The translations under genes were made by a program, and so were the position numbers. From Hymenobacter algoricola (GTDB lineage: Bacteria > Bacteroidota > Bacteroidia > Cytophagales > Hymenobacteraceae), in assembly GCF_039539525.1 (NCBI RefSeq), contig NZ_BAABDH010000024.1, positions 1-64,000 on the forward strand: 64,000 bases of DNA, written 5' to 3'. Below are positions 26,246 to 35,066 of the stretch, piece by piece (the stretch's first letter is position 1; every line of letters starts with the position of its first letter). Below the pieces are notes generated by a model that saw only the letters and a program-made list of their open reading frames with translations, did not search any database and had not been told where the DNA came from.

Positions 26246-27265
26246 ATGGCCCTCGACTTAAATCACAAATCCATTCTGGTAACCGGTGGTACCGGCTCCT
26301 TTGGCAAGCAGTTCGTCGCCACCGTGTTCGAGAAATACCCCGACGTGAAGCGCCTCGTGGTCTTCTCCCGCGACGAGCTGAAGCAGTACGAAATGTCGCA
26401 GATATTTCCCCACAGCAAGTTTCCCGCCATCCGTTACTTCCTCGGCGACGTGCGCGACGGCGAGCGGCTCAAGCGCGCCTGCGAAGGAATCGACGTCATT
26501 GTGCACGCGGCGGCCCTCAAGCAGGTGCCGGCGGCCGAGTACAACCCGATGGAGTGCATCAAAACCAACATCTTCGGGGCCGAAAACGTCATCAACGCGG
26601 CCCTGGACTGCGGCGTGAAGGACGTGGTGGCCCTGAGCACCGACAAGGCCGCGGCGCCTATCAACCTCTACGGGGCCACCAAGCTGTGCTCGGATAAGCT
26701 GTTTGTGGCCGCCAACAACATGAAGGGCGGCCGCGACCTGCGCTTTTCGGTGGTCCGCTACGGCAACGTAATTGGTTCCCGGGGCTCGGTGGTGCCGTTT
26801 TTCCTGCAGCGCCGCCATTCCGGGGTGCTGCCCATCACCCACCCCGACATGACGCGCTTCAACATCTCGCTCGAGGAAGGCGTGGATTTGGTGCTCTACG
26901 CGCTGGAGCACGCCTGGGGTGGCGAGATTTTCGTGCCCAAGATTCCATCCTACAAAATCACCGAGGTAGCCGAAGCCATCGGCCCCCACTGCCGGCAGGA
27001 AATCGTGGGCATCCGACCCGGCGAAAAGCTGCACGAGGAAATGATAACCGAAACCGACGCGCTGAGCACGGTGGAGCTGAGCAAATACTACGTGATTCTG
27101 CCCTTCACCTCGCGCTGGAACGTGGAGGACTTCATCAAGCACTTCAACGGCAAGCGTGTCGCCGACGGCTTCCACTACAACTCAGCCAACAACGATGAGT
27201 GGCTGTCGGCCGAGCAGATCCGGGAGGAAATCCGCCTGCACGTGGATGCCGAGTTTAAGGTTTAG
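26246..27265 (+). CDS. pseB: UDP-N-acetylglucosamine 4,6-dehydratase (inverting), PseB
   Basis: The 339-aa short-chain dehydrogenase catalyses the first step of pseudaminic acid synthesis. It has the nucleotide motif T-G-G-T-G-S-F-G-K near residue 14 and V-H-A-A-A-L-K-Q-V-P near 88. The substrate and catalytic region S-T-D-K-A-A-A-P-I-N-L-Y-G-A-T-K lies near 130-145 (Tyr and Lys of Y-x-x-x-K), and R-Y-G-N-V-I-G-S-R-G-S-V follows. These segments are characteristic of PseB rather than retaining FlaA1-type enzymes. The frame opens at 26204, but the ATG at 26246 fits both the family start and the promoter box. The rest of the pathway follows from 32092, after two inserted minus-strand genes. Confidence 0.92.
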   Translation: MALDLNHKSILVTGGTGSFGKQFVATVFEKYPDVKRLVVFSRDELKQYEMSQIFPHSKFPAIRYFLGDVRDGERLKRACEGIDVIVHAAALKQVPAAEYNPMECIKTNIFGAENVINAALDCGVKDVVALSTDKAAAPINLYGATKLCSDKLFVAANNMKGGRDLRFSVVRYGNVIGSRGSVVPFFLQRRHSGVLPITHPDMTRFNISLEEGVDLVLYALEHAWGGEIFVPKIPSYKITEVAEAIGPHCRQEIVGIRPGEKLHEEMITETDALSTVELSKYYVILPFTSRWNVEDFIKHFNGKRVADGFHYNSANNDEWLSAEQIREEIRLHVDAEFKV

Positions 27266-27270
27266 CCGCC

Positions 27271-27333
27271 GCCCTGTCAACCTGAAAAAAGCCTTCCGCA
27301 CGGTGCGGAAGGCTTTTTTCAGGTTGACAGGGC
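27271..27333. terminator. bidirectional terminator, perfect 30-bp inverted repeat
   Basis: The arms 27271-27300 and 27304-27333 are perfect reverse complements around a 3-nt loop. An AAAAAA/TTTTTT block inside the arms supplies the U-run in both directions. It separates pseB from the convergent propeller gene, whose stop lies only 2 bp beyond the hairpin. Confidence 0.85.
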
Positions 27334-27334
27334 C

Positions 27335-30211
27335 TTAGGCAGAGTACCGCAGGCGGCGGCGCTGGTTCATTCTGCCCAGCGTACTCAGCATCTGCACCAC
27401 GTAGATGCCTTCGATCAGGCCGGCCAACGACAGCTCCAGCGCCGCCGTAGCCTGGGGCGACAGGGTGTAGTGGCGCACGGTTTCGTCCAGGAAGTTGTAG
27501 AACTCCACGCCCACGGCCTTCTTCACCAGCGCGGCCGGATCCGCAAACCCCGGAGCCTGGGCGTTGGATAGGTCGGCCAGCGGGCGCGGGGCAGTAAACA
27601 GCAGCGAGAAGCGCGGGCCCAGGGGCCGGGCCGGGGCCGAAAAAGAGTAGGCCGGCTGCTGCTCCAGGTTGATGCGGGCGCCGGTTTCGGCATCCAGCAG
27701 GTAGGCGATGGTGCCCGCGGGCAGGTGGAGCAGCTGCGTAGCCCGCAGCGTGTAGCGGCCGGCCCGCGGCACCAGCACCAGCAGCGGCACGGGTTCGTCC
27801 TGCGCTGTCAGCAAGGGCAGCGCCTGCACGGCCAGCGGCTCAGCGCCCCCGGCCACCGCCAGCTGCGCAACATCCTGGCCCGGGAGCTGGTAGGCATCGA
27901 AGGCGGAGTCGAAGCGGCGGGTGGCGCCGGCTTCGAAGTAGACCGCCACCTGACTGGCCCCGCCGCTGCCCTGCACTTCCAGCGTGAGCAGCGTCCGGGC
28001 TTCGGGGGCGGCCTGGGCTGGCGGACTGGAGTAGGTGCTCAGGCGGGCGGCATTGGTAAAGCGCAGGCTGGCCGTGGTTCCGGGCCGGCTGTTGCGCACG
28101 AAGAATGCCTGGCCCAGCGGAATGATGTTCGAGCCCCCATTTACGCTTACGCCCCGCACAAAGCTGGCGTACGTGCCCTCATAGCGCCCGGCCGATTGCA
28201 GGGTATACAGGGCGGCATCGAGGCCCGTAGCCCCGGGCAGCGTCTGGTCCCAGGCCAGGGGCGCCGGATACGGGTTGCCCAGCAGCCACCACCCCGAGGG
28301 CGTGGCCGCGCTGCGGGCAAGCCCCCCGGCCAGGTAAGGTCCATTGCCCAGCTCGCCGGTGAAAGTCAGTGTGGGGGGTGCCCCCGGCGCGGCATAGCCC
28401 ACACCACTTACCAGCGGAGTAGCCGTTGCAGCCGGCAGGCTCCAGCCCGCCTTGAAATCAGCGGCGCTGCGGTAAGCAGCCACGGTGGTCCGGGTAGTAG
28501 CGGGTTCTGGTTCGGGCGCAGCGTCCGGCGTACCCAGGCCGCCTACCGTGGGTTGCTGCACCGGCGTGGCTACGTGGACGCGGCCGGTGCGGCCCGCCGG
28601 CTGGTAGCGCTGCACCGTCACGGCGCCCGTTGCCGTGCCCGCCCCATTGACCACCATGGCGGTACCATCGGCGTCGGCGAGCAGCGTGAGGGCGTGGCCG
28701 TCGGTGGTTAGGTTGCCATCGAGCCGCAACACGTGCTGCACCTGTACGGGGCCGGTCAGCCGGATGGTGGCGGCGGGGCCGGCCGTGAGGCTCCCGATGC
28801 GAAGCAGCGTGCCGCCCACCCGGTGCGGGCCGGCCCCGGAGCTGCGCAGAGTACCCGTACCGCCGAATGTTCCGTGGTTTATCAAGTCGCCCAGCACTGT
28901 CAGCGCCCCGTTGTCGGTCATCGTGGCGCCGGCTTCCACGGTAAACTTGCGGGCGGCGGCAGCGGCCGTGAGGACGGGCATCCGGGCGGCCCCGGCCGGA
29001 ATGAATACATCATCATTGGCGGCGGGCACCGTCTTTTTGCTCCAGTTACCGGCTTCCGTGTAGGCAGTGTTTACGATGCCTCGCCATTCGTTGACAGGAA
29101 ATGCGTTCGGAAAGTTAGGTAGCCCCAGTTGGCAGATGCTAGCACCTAAATTAACGCCGTAGTTATGATATAAGCAGGCCTGACCCAGGGCATTGGGGGC
29201 GTCAATAGCTCCTAAAAAATCGTGGTTAAAGAGAGCAGCATATATTTTACCATCAGGACCAGTCTGCAATGCCCCCATGTAGGCATTCTTAGGGCTGGTT
29301 CCCACTACAGTAGCCGAGGCGGCAATGGCAGCATCTGACCCGGCCAACAGGTTAAACTGGTATATATTATTACCATTCAGAGTAGTACCATACAGCCGGG
29401 AGCCATCAGGCGAAAATTCAACGCCGTAGCTACGATAAAACTGCGGCAGGGCTACATAGTGCGAAAATTCCCCGGTAGCAATATCAAAGTCGAAGAGTTC
29501 AAAGTTACTGTCCCGCTTGGCTACTGCCAGTCTACTGCCATCGGCTGAGGCCTTCATGTATCCGACGGCATTGGCATTGAAAAAGGCCCCGCTACCGCCT
29601 TTGTGTACCGAACCGATATTCGTTACAACTGGATTGGTGGCAACCCCAGCCCCCGACACCAGATATGAATAGAAGGTATTGGTTTCCCACCCATGTACTA
29701 TCACCCAAAAGTCATAACCATTGGCATGCCGCACAGCCGTTACTTTTTCCGTCAGGGAAACGGCTGACAACTGATTATCCCGGGAAACTACTTCCCCTAA
29801 GTTATTCTGCCGGGTCAGGTCAATGAGGGCGTACTTTAAGCCGCCGGCCAGTTTATTATCGCAGCCATCTACAATAAACAAAAAGTACTGTCCGGCCTTA
29901 CCGGGATGCGGCACAACGACAACGCCCTGCGTGGTGGACTCGTGGCCACCGAGGTTGTGACCGTTCACCATCACCTGATGGTCCCGGTTCCAGACGTCAA
30001 CGCTGTTGGTGTAGAATTGCAAGTTGCCCGCCGCGTCAGAAACTGTAGCAGCGGCCTCGTATCCTACTCTGGCACCTCCGAGTATAGCCCGAGGCGTACC
30101 ACCTGCGAAGCTCACGCCGGCGCCGGTCCCGAAGTACCAGTTTTGGCTCTCACGCTGAGCGAAAGCCGTGAAAGAGAGCAAGCAGCAGCACAGAGTAAAC
30201 CATTGCTTCAT
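27335..30211 (-). CDS. secreted beta-propeller protein with long C-terminal extension
   Basis: The 958-aa product has a signal peptide (cleavage near A-F-A-Q-R). The first about 370 residues follow the paralogue at 30452 closely: Q-N-W-Y-F-G-T-G, V-S-D-A-A-G, Y-T-N-S, V-D-G-C-D-N-K-L, A-V-R-H-A-N-G and Y-G-V-E-F-S-P-D-G-S-R-L-Y-G-T-T. These look like the blades of a WD40/PQQ-type propeller. From about residue 375 the paralogy ends and a GC-richer region follows, with T9SS cargo features (N-P-Y-P-A-P, G-E-L-G-N-G) and a last domain ending Y-V-V-Q-M-L-S. The ATG at 30211 begins the signal peptide. Expected location is the cell surface. The gene looks like a fusion of an older propeller with a local adhesin-type tail. 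Confidence 0.82.
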   Translation of the reverse strand: MKQWFTLCCCLLSFTAFAQRESQNWYFGTGAGVSFAGGTPRAILGGARVGYEAAATVSDAAGNLQFYTNSVDVWNRDHQVMVNGHNLGGHESTTQGVVVVPHPGKAGQYFLFIVDGCDNKLAGGLKYALIDLTRQNNLGEVVSRDNQLSAVSLTEKVTAVRHANGYDFWVIVHGWETNTFYSYLVSGAGVATNPVVTNIGSVHKGGSGAFFNANAVGYMKASADGSRLAVAKRDSNFELFDFDIATGEFSHYVALPQFYRSYGVEFSPDGSRLYGTTLNGNNIYQFNLLAGSDAAIAASATVVGTSPKNAYMGALQTGPDGKIYAALFNHDFLGAIDAPNALGQACLYHNYGVNLGASICQLGLPNFPNAFPVNEWRGIVNTAYTEAGNWSKKTVPAANDDVFIPAGAARMPVLTAAAAARKFTVEAGATMTDNGALTVLGDLINHGTFGGTGTLRSSGAGPHRVGGTLLRIGSLTAGPAATIRLTGPVQVQHVLRLDGNLTTDGHALTLLADADGTAMVVNGAGTATGAVTVQRYQPAGRTGRVHVATPVQQPTVGGLGTPDAAPEPEPATTRTTVAAYRSAADFKAGWSLPAATATPLVSGVGYAAPGAPPTLTFTGELGNGPYLAGGLARSAATPSGWWLLGNPYPAPLAWDQTLPGATGLDAALYTLQSAGRYEGTYASFVRGVSVNGGSNIIPLGQAFFVRNSRPGTTASLRFTNAARLSTYSSPPAQAAPEARTLLTLEVQGSGGASQVAVYFEAGATRRFDSAFDAYQLPGQDVAQLAVAGGAEPLAVQALPLLTAQDEPVPLLVLVPRAGRYTLRATQLLHLPAGTIAYLLDAETGARINLEQQPAYSFSAPARPLGPRFSLLFTAPRPLADLSNAQAPGFADPAALVKKAVGVEFYNFLDETVRHYTLSPQATAALELSLAGLIEGIYVVQMLSTLGRMNQRRRLRYSA

Positions 30212-30267
30212 AAGCCTTCTTTCTCTAATCACTTAACTACCACCTGGCGTAGCGGCAGTTGCCCGTC

Positions 30268-30275
30268 CAAATTTA
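30268..30275 (-). promoter_or_regulatory. promoter box for the propeller gene at 30211
   Basis: TAAATTTG on the minus strand, with TTG 21 bp further upstream (spacing of 17-23 is typical), 57 bp before the start codon. Confidence 0.55.
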
Positions 30276-30403
30276 AGGGTAATCCAGGGGCTTTGCCAAC
30301 TACAATGAATATCATATTAATCCATGTCATTGATTACTATCTTTCCACAGCTTGCCACGCAAGTGTAGTAGCGCGCTGTTCCACCTTGTGGCAACCATAA
30401 AAA

Positions 30404-30429
30404 AAGGCCTCGTATTGCTACGAAGCCTT
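30404..30429 (-). terminator. terminator of the 30452 gene
   Basis: AAGGC-c-TCGTA, loop TTGC, TACGA-a-GCCTT. On the minus strand it is followed by a run of seven T, 22 bp after the stop codon at 30452. Confidence 0.75.
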
Positions 30430-30451
30430 CGCTTTTATGAACCAGGAGTTG

Positions 30452-31873
30452 TTATTCGACAACCAGTTGCTTCATGACCACGCCCATGGTCCCGCTGATG
30501 CGCACTGTGTAGAGCCCTTTGGCTAACCCGGAAACAGGTATGGTCAGAGCTTTTTTATCATTCTGAGAGGCTCGCAAGGTGTAGTCCACAACCTTTTTCC
30601 CCAGGGCATCAGTTAGCGTTACCGTCACATTCTGCCGAATCATGGCATCCGGCAAAACAAGAGTAGTCTGGAATTGCGCGGGGTTAGGGTACAACTCAGC
30701 CTGCTGGTTTAGCGCAACAGACGAATTGGCAGCCGATACAATGGAGACAAATGCATTGGGAAAGTTAGGCAAACCCAGTTGGCTTAATTTGCCCCCCAGA
30801 CTAGGCCCCGCATTACTGTAAGCACAAGCCGAACCCAAGGCGTTGGGGGCATTGATTATTCCCAACGTGGAGCTGTTGTATACAGCCAGGTAAATTTTGC
30901 CGTCTGGTCCTAGCTGCAACGCGCCAGCGTAATTGATAGGGTTTGTTGTCCCTCCCACCCTCGTGGCCGACGCTACAATGGCTGAAGCGGAGCCCGCCAA
31001 CAGGTTGAACTGGTAAATTGAGTTGCCATCCAGCGTGGTACCATACAGGCGTGACCCATCCGGGGAAAACTCCACACCATAGCTTCGATAATCCTGAATC
31101 AGAGCAACGTTGTTTGAAAGCTGGCCAGTGGCCGTGTTGAAACTAAAAAGCTCGAAGCGACCGTCGCGCTGGGCTAGGGCCAGTTTGCTGCCATCTGGCG
31201 AAGCTTTCATGTAGCCCACCGCATTTGCATTGCCCAGGGCACCTCCTCCACCGCTATGAATGGAGCCAATGTTGGTTACAACCGGAGTAGAGCTAATCCC
31301 GGTGGCGGAAAGAAGGTAAGAGAAGAAGGCGTTGGTCTGCCAGCCATGAACGATAATCCAGGTGTCGGTACCATTAGCATGGCGTACGGCGGTCAGCTTC
31401 TCCGTTAGTGATACGGTGGAAAGCTGATTAGCCTTTGAAACTACGCTACCCAGCCCACCTTGCTGCGTCATGTCAATCAGCGAATACTTAAGTCCGCCCA
31501 GCAGCTGGTTGTCGCACCCATCCACAGCAAACAGGAAGTAGTGTGAAGCATTGCCCGGATGGCGCACGATGACTGCTCCCTGGGTGGCGGTTTCCTGCCC
31601 GCCTATACCTTGCCCATTAGTCATCAGCTGGTGGTTCCGATTCCACACTTTGTCACTGTTGGTGTAGAACAAAGTGGTGCCGGTTGGGTCCGAAACTGAG
31701 GCAGCCGCTTCGTAGGTAACCATGCTGCTACCAGTTAGCGGAGCGGGTGTGCTGCCGGCAAAGCTCAGCGCGGCGTTGTTGCCAAAGAACCAGTTTTGGT
31801 TTTCCCGCTGCGCGTACAAGGGGCTGGATACCAGAAAAAAGAGAGTTGTTAGGCCAGTAAACAGGTTTTTCAT
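30452..31873 (-). CDS. secreted beta-propeller protein with T9SS type A sorting domain
   Basis: The 473-aa product has a signal peptide (cleavage near L-Y-A-Q-R) and a propeller-like region (about residues 25-385) with the blade motifs shared with the gene at 27335. The last 75 residues (A-E-L-Y-P-N-P...G-L-Y-T-V-R-I-S-G) form a T9SS sorting domain, so the protein goes through the outer membrane. It is the shorter and probably original form of the pair. Base composition is visibly less GC-rich than the flanking housekeeping genes. It lies between pseB and pseC on the opposite strand, so it may be a surface protein that receives the glycan. That link is only positional. Confidence 0.88.
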   Translation of the reverse strand: MKNLFTGLTTLFFLVSSPLYAQRENQNWFFGNNAALSFAGSTPAPLTGSSMVTYEAAASVSDPTGTTLFYTNSDKVWNRNHQLMTNGQGIGGQETATQGAVIVRHPGNASHYFLFAVDGCDNQLLGGLKYSLIDMTQQGGLGSVVSKANQLSTVSLTEKLTAVRHANGTDTWIIVHGWQTNAFFSYLLSATGISSTPVVTNIGSIHSGGGGALGNANAVGYMKASPDGSKLALAQRDGRFELFSFNTATGQLSNNVALIQDYRSYGVEFSPDGSRLYGTTLDGNSIYQFNLLAGSASAIVASATRVGGTTNPINYAGALQLGPDGKIYLAVYNSSTLGIINAPNALGSACAYSNAGPSLGGKLSQLGLPNFPNAFVSIVSAANSSVALNQQAELYPNPAQFQTTLVLPDAMIRQNVTVTLTDALGKKVVDYTLRASQNDKKALTIPVSGLAKGLYTVRISGTMGVVMKQLVVE

Positions 31874-31941
31874 ACTAAATGACTGAAAGGTAAACGTTTA
31901 GAATAAGCAGAGGAGATAGGGCAACTTGGCAGCTACTAGAG

Positions 31942-31949
31942 CAAAAGTA
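31942..31949 (-). promoter_or_regulatory. candidate -7 box for the 31873 gene
   Basis: CAAAAGTA reads TACTTTTG on the minus strand, 68 bp before the start codon. Confidence 0.45.
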
Positions 31950-32015
31950 ACCATTTAAAAGATTCTGCGGTTGTTTAGCTGCTTGGTTTCTGCGTGGTGC
32001 AGGAGCCGCGGCCAC

Positions 32016-32023
32016 TATATTTG
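32016..32023 (+). promoter_or_regulatory. candidate -7 box for the pseC operon
   Basis: TATATTTG matches TAnnTTTG and lies 68 bp before the pseC ATG. It is divergent from the box at 31942. No TTG is found at the usual -33 distance. Confidence 0.5.
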
Positions 32024-32091
32024 CGCGGTCAATACAGGTATTTTACCAGCGTTGCCCCAGCACCCTTTCTTTCATTTCTTCAGGTCTGTGA

Positions 32092-33255
32092 ATGCCTTTT
32101 CAACCCGCTCACCCTATTCCATATGGCCGTCAGCACATTACTGATGAGGATATTCAGGTAGTCGCGGAAACGCTACGCTCCGATTTCCTGACTCAGGGTC
32201 CCAAGGTCTTGGAGTTTGAAGAGAAATTTGCCGCCTATATCGGGGCGCAACACGCCGTAGCCGTCAGCAACGGCACTGCCGCGCTGCACCTGTGCGCCCT
32301 GGCCCTGGGAGTACAGCCTGGCCAGCGCGTTATTACCACACCTATCACCTTTGCTGCTTCCGCCAACTGCGTGCGGTATTGCGGCGGCGAAGTGCACTTT
32401 GCCGATATTGATCCGGCCACTGCCCTAATCGATCTGCGGCTGGTGCGCAAGCTGCTGGAAAGCCACCCCAAAGGCTACTTCCACGGGCTGATTCCCGTTG
32501 ATTTTGCCGGCCTGCCGGTCGACCTGGAGGAAGCGCGCAAGCTAGCGGACGAGTTCGGGCTCTGGATTATCGAGGACGCCTGTCATTCCCCGGGCGGCTT
32601 TTTTCAGGATAGTACCGGGCAGCGGCAACGGTGCGGCAACGGGCAGCTGGCAGATCTGGCCATCTTCTCCTTCCACCCCGTCAAACATATTGCCACCGGT
32701 GAAGGCGGCATGATTACCACCAACCGGCCCGACCTCTACGAAAAATTGCTGCTGCTCCGCTCCCACGGGATCACGAAGGACCCGGCTAAGATGCACCGCC
32801 ACGACGGTGGCTGGTACATGGAAATGCAGACACTGGGCTATAACTACCGTATTTCTGATATCCTGACGGCCCTGGGTATCAGCCAGCTCGGGCGCGCCGA
32901 GGCCGGGCTGGCCCGCCGCCGGCAGCTCGCGGCCCGTTACGACCAAGCCTTTGCCAAAGTGGCGGCCATACGCCTGCTAGCCACCACGCCGGGCAATGCC
33001 TATCACCTGTACGTGCTCCAGGTAGAAGACCGCAAAGGTCTGTACGACTTCCTGCGTACTCGGCAGATTTTTGCCCAAGTACACTATATTCCGGTGCATA
33101 CCATGCCTTACTATCAGCAGTTAGGCTGGCAACAGGGCGACTTTCCCCATGCCGAGGCTTACTACGACCATTGCCTGAGCATTCCGATGTTTCCGGCTCT
33201 CACGGACGACGAGCAGCAGTACGTTATCGACTGCATTCTGGAATTCGTAGCATGA
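32092..33255 (+). CDS. pseC: UDP-4-amino-4,6-dideoxy-N-acetyl-beta-L-altrosamine transaminase PseC
   Basis: The 387-aa PLP enzyme of the DegT/DnrJ/EryC1 family transfers an amino group to the PseB product. S-N-G-T-A-A-L-H-L near residue 60 and I-E-D-A-C-H-S near 160 bind the cofactor. S-F-H-P-V-K-H-I-A-T-G-E-G-G near 198 holds the Schiff-base lysine in the arrangement typical of PseC. The first residues (P-Y-G-R-Q-H-I-T-D-E-D-I) also fit PseC. Its TGA overlaps the next ATG by 4 bp, and it heads a six-gene run of pse genes. Confidence 0.93.
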   Translation: MPFQPAHPIPYGRQHITDEDIQVVAETLRSDFLTQGPKVLEFEEKFAAYIGAQHAVAVSNGTAALHLCALALGVQPGQRVITTPITFAASANCVRYCGGEVHFADIDPATALIDLRLVRKLLESHPKGYFHGLIPVDFAGLPVDLEEARKLADEFGLWIIEDACHSPGGFFQDSTGQRQRCGNGQLADLAIFSFHPVKHIATGEGGMITTNRPDLYEKLLLLRSHGITKDPAKMHRHDGGWYMEMQTLGYNYRISDILTALGISQLGRAEAGLARRRQLAARYDQAFAKVAAIRLLATTPGNAYHLYVLQVEDRKGLYDFLRTRQIFAQVHYIPVHTMPYYQQLGWQQGDFPHAEAYYDHCLSIPMFPALTDDEQQYVIDCILEFVA

Positions 33256-33989
33256 GCAAGGTTGGTATCATCACGCAGGCCCGTATGGGCAGCACCCGCC
33301 TGCCGGGCAAAGTATTGCGGACGGCCCGCGGTATCAGCATGCTCGAATACCATATCAGGCGGCTACGGGCCAGCGGCCTGCCAGTGGTTATTGCTACCAC
33401 CCGCTTGCCTGAGGATGATGCCATTGAGCAAGCCGCCACTCAGCTTGGCGTAGCCTGCTACCGCGGAGACGGGGAGGATGTCCTAAGCCGCTATTACGAA
33501 ACTGCCGTGCAGTTCCAGCTCGACACCATCGTGCGTGTTACCTCCGACTGCCCCCTTATTGATGGGTCTCTCATTCGCTCGGCGGTCGACCAGTATGTGA
33601 CGGCGGCCAATCCGCAGCAGTATATTTCCAATGGAATCCAGCGCACTTACCCCCGCGGGCTCGATTTTGAAGTATTTTCTTTCCAGCTCCTGGCTGAGGC
33701 GCAGCACCACGCGCGTAGTGCCTCCGACCGGGAACACGTTACCCCCTACATCCACCAGAACCGCTCCGGCTTGGTTGAGATTGAGCAGGTCGTGCGGGCC
33801 GCAGATGCCAGCCTCTACCGCGTTACGCTGGATACGGTCGAGGATTTTGCCTTGCTGAAAGTGCTGCTAGAGCAATATCACGCCGATACCCTAGCGACGG
33901 ATGAGTTGATCAGGCTACTGGAGCAACACCCCGAGTTGGTAGCCATAAATGCCGCCACCGAGCAGAAAAAGTATGATTTTACAACGTAA
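33252..33989 (+). CDS. pseF: cytidylyltransferase, SpsF/PseF-like
   Basis: The 245-aa product opens with V-G-I-I-T-Q-A-R-M-G-S-T-R-L-P-G-K-V-L, the nucleotide-binding loop of SpsF-type cytidylyltransferases. V-T-S-D-C-P-L-I-D near residue 96 has the metal-binding aspartate. In context it should make CMP-pseudaminic acid, the last activation step. It is of the SpsF type rather than the classic NeuA-like PseF, so the symbol is assigned by position. Translation is coupled to pseC (ATGA overlap), and the start at 33252 matches the family. Confidence 0.8.
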   Translation: MSKVGIITQARMGSTRLPGKVLRTARGISMLEYHIRRLRASGLPVVIATTRLPEDDAIEQAATQLGVACYRGDGEDVLSRYYETAVQFQLDTIVRVTSDCPLIDGSLIRSAVDQYVTAANPQQYISNGIQRTYPRGLDFEVFSFQLLAEAQHHARSASDREHVTPYIHQNRSGLVEIEQVVRAADASLYRVTLDTVEDFALLKVLLEQYHADTLATDELIRLLEQHPELVAINAATEQKKYDFTT

Positions 33990-34027
33990 AGGCTAGTCAC
34001 TCATTCGCCTGTTATCCTAACCACTGC

Positions 34028-35035
34028 ATGCGCATACTCTTCCGGGCCGACGGCAATGCAACCATCGGGTTAGGCCACGTGATACGCTCGCTGGCACTGG
34101 CCGAAATTGTACACTCGGTGGGCGAATGCTGGATGGCTATTCAGGAACCGTCGGCCGCCGTACGCAAGCTGGTTCAGCACGCGCGGGTAAAGCTGTGGGA
34201 GCTACCGGCACAGACTCCGACTGCGGAGGCTGACTATCTGCGGCCCCTGCTCCTGCCTACGGATGTGGTAGTTCTGGATGGCTATAGCTTTGCTACCAGC
34301 TACCAGCAAACATTGGCTGCCAGCGGCTGCCAGCTGGCGGCCATCGACGATCTACGGGCTTGGCCCATGGCCGTTGACCTTATCATCAACCACTCGCCCG
34401 GTATCACCTCGTCGATGTACCAGGTCGCTGCCACTACCCGCTTCTGCCTGGGGCCGGAATATTCGTTGCTGCGGCCGCCGTTTCTAGCCAACTTCCGCCT
34501 GCCTGAGCAACCTGCCGCCATTGAGCGAGTACTGCTCTGCTTTGGTGGCGCCGATCCGCTGCAGCTTACCCGCCGCTGCCTGACGATTCTGCTGGCGCTG
34601 CCAGCCCTGCGGGAAGTAGGGGTACTGACCGGTAGCGCGAATGAGCACGCCGACTCCCTGCAGCAATTGGTGGCGGCTTCGACCACGCAGCGCCGGTTTT
34701 ACCAGAGTGCTTCGGCCAGCGAAATGGTGACGCTCTTGCAGCAGTACGATGCCATCATTTGCCCCGCCAGCACCATCTTGATTGAGAGTTTGGTCTTGGG
34801 CAAGGCTGCCCTCACCGGCTATTATGCCCTAAACCAGCAGCCCTTGGCGAACTACGTGCATCAACACCAGCAAGCGCATTCACTTGGCAGCTTCACTGCC
34901 CTTTCCGACGCGGCCCTTCAGGAAGCGCTGACCCGGGGCCTGCAGGCGCTGGCCCACGAACCCCGCCAGCCCTACGTGCAGCAGTTAATGCCCCAGAAGC
35001 TGCAAGCGGAGTTTGCATTGCTGCGCCAGGGCTGA
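34028..35035 (+). CDS. pseG: UDP-2,4-diacetamido-2,4,6-trideoxy-beta-L-altropyranose hydrolase PseG
   Basis: The 335-aa GT-B fold enzyme removes UDP from the PseH product. The N-terminus R-I-L-F-R-A-D-G-N-A-T-I-G-L-G-H-V-I-R is the PseG signature, with the catalytic histidine in G-H-V. L-L-C-F-G-G-A-D-P near residue 172 and C-P-A-S-T-I-L-I-E-S near 248 bind the nucleotide. It lies 38 bp after pseF on the same strand. Confidence 0.9.
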   Translation: MRILFRADGNATIGLGHVIRSLALAEIVHSVGECWMAIQEPSAAVRKLVQHARVKLWELPAQTPTAEADYLRPLLLPTDVVVLDGYSFATSYQQTLAASGCQLAAIDDLRAWPMAVDLIINHSPGITSSMYQVAATTRFCLGPEYSLLRPPFLANFRLPEQPAAIERVLLCFGGADPLQLTRRCLTILLALPALREVGVLTGSANEHADSLQQLVAASTTQRRFYQSASASEMVTLLQQYDAIICPASTILIESLVLGKAALTGYYALNQQPLANYVHQHQQAHSLGSFTALSDAALQEALTRGLQALAHEPRQPYVQQLMPQKLQAEFALLRQG

Positions 35036-35066
35036 TTATGCCTGAGACTCGGTTATCTTTACCGGT

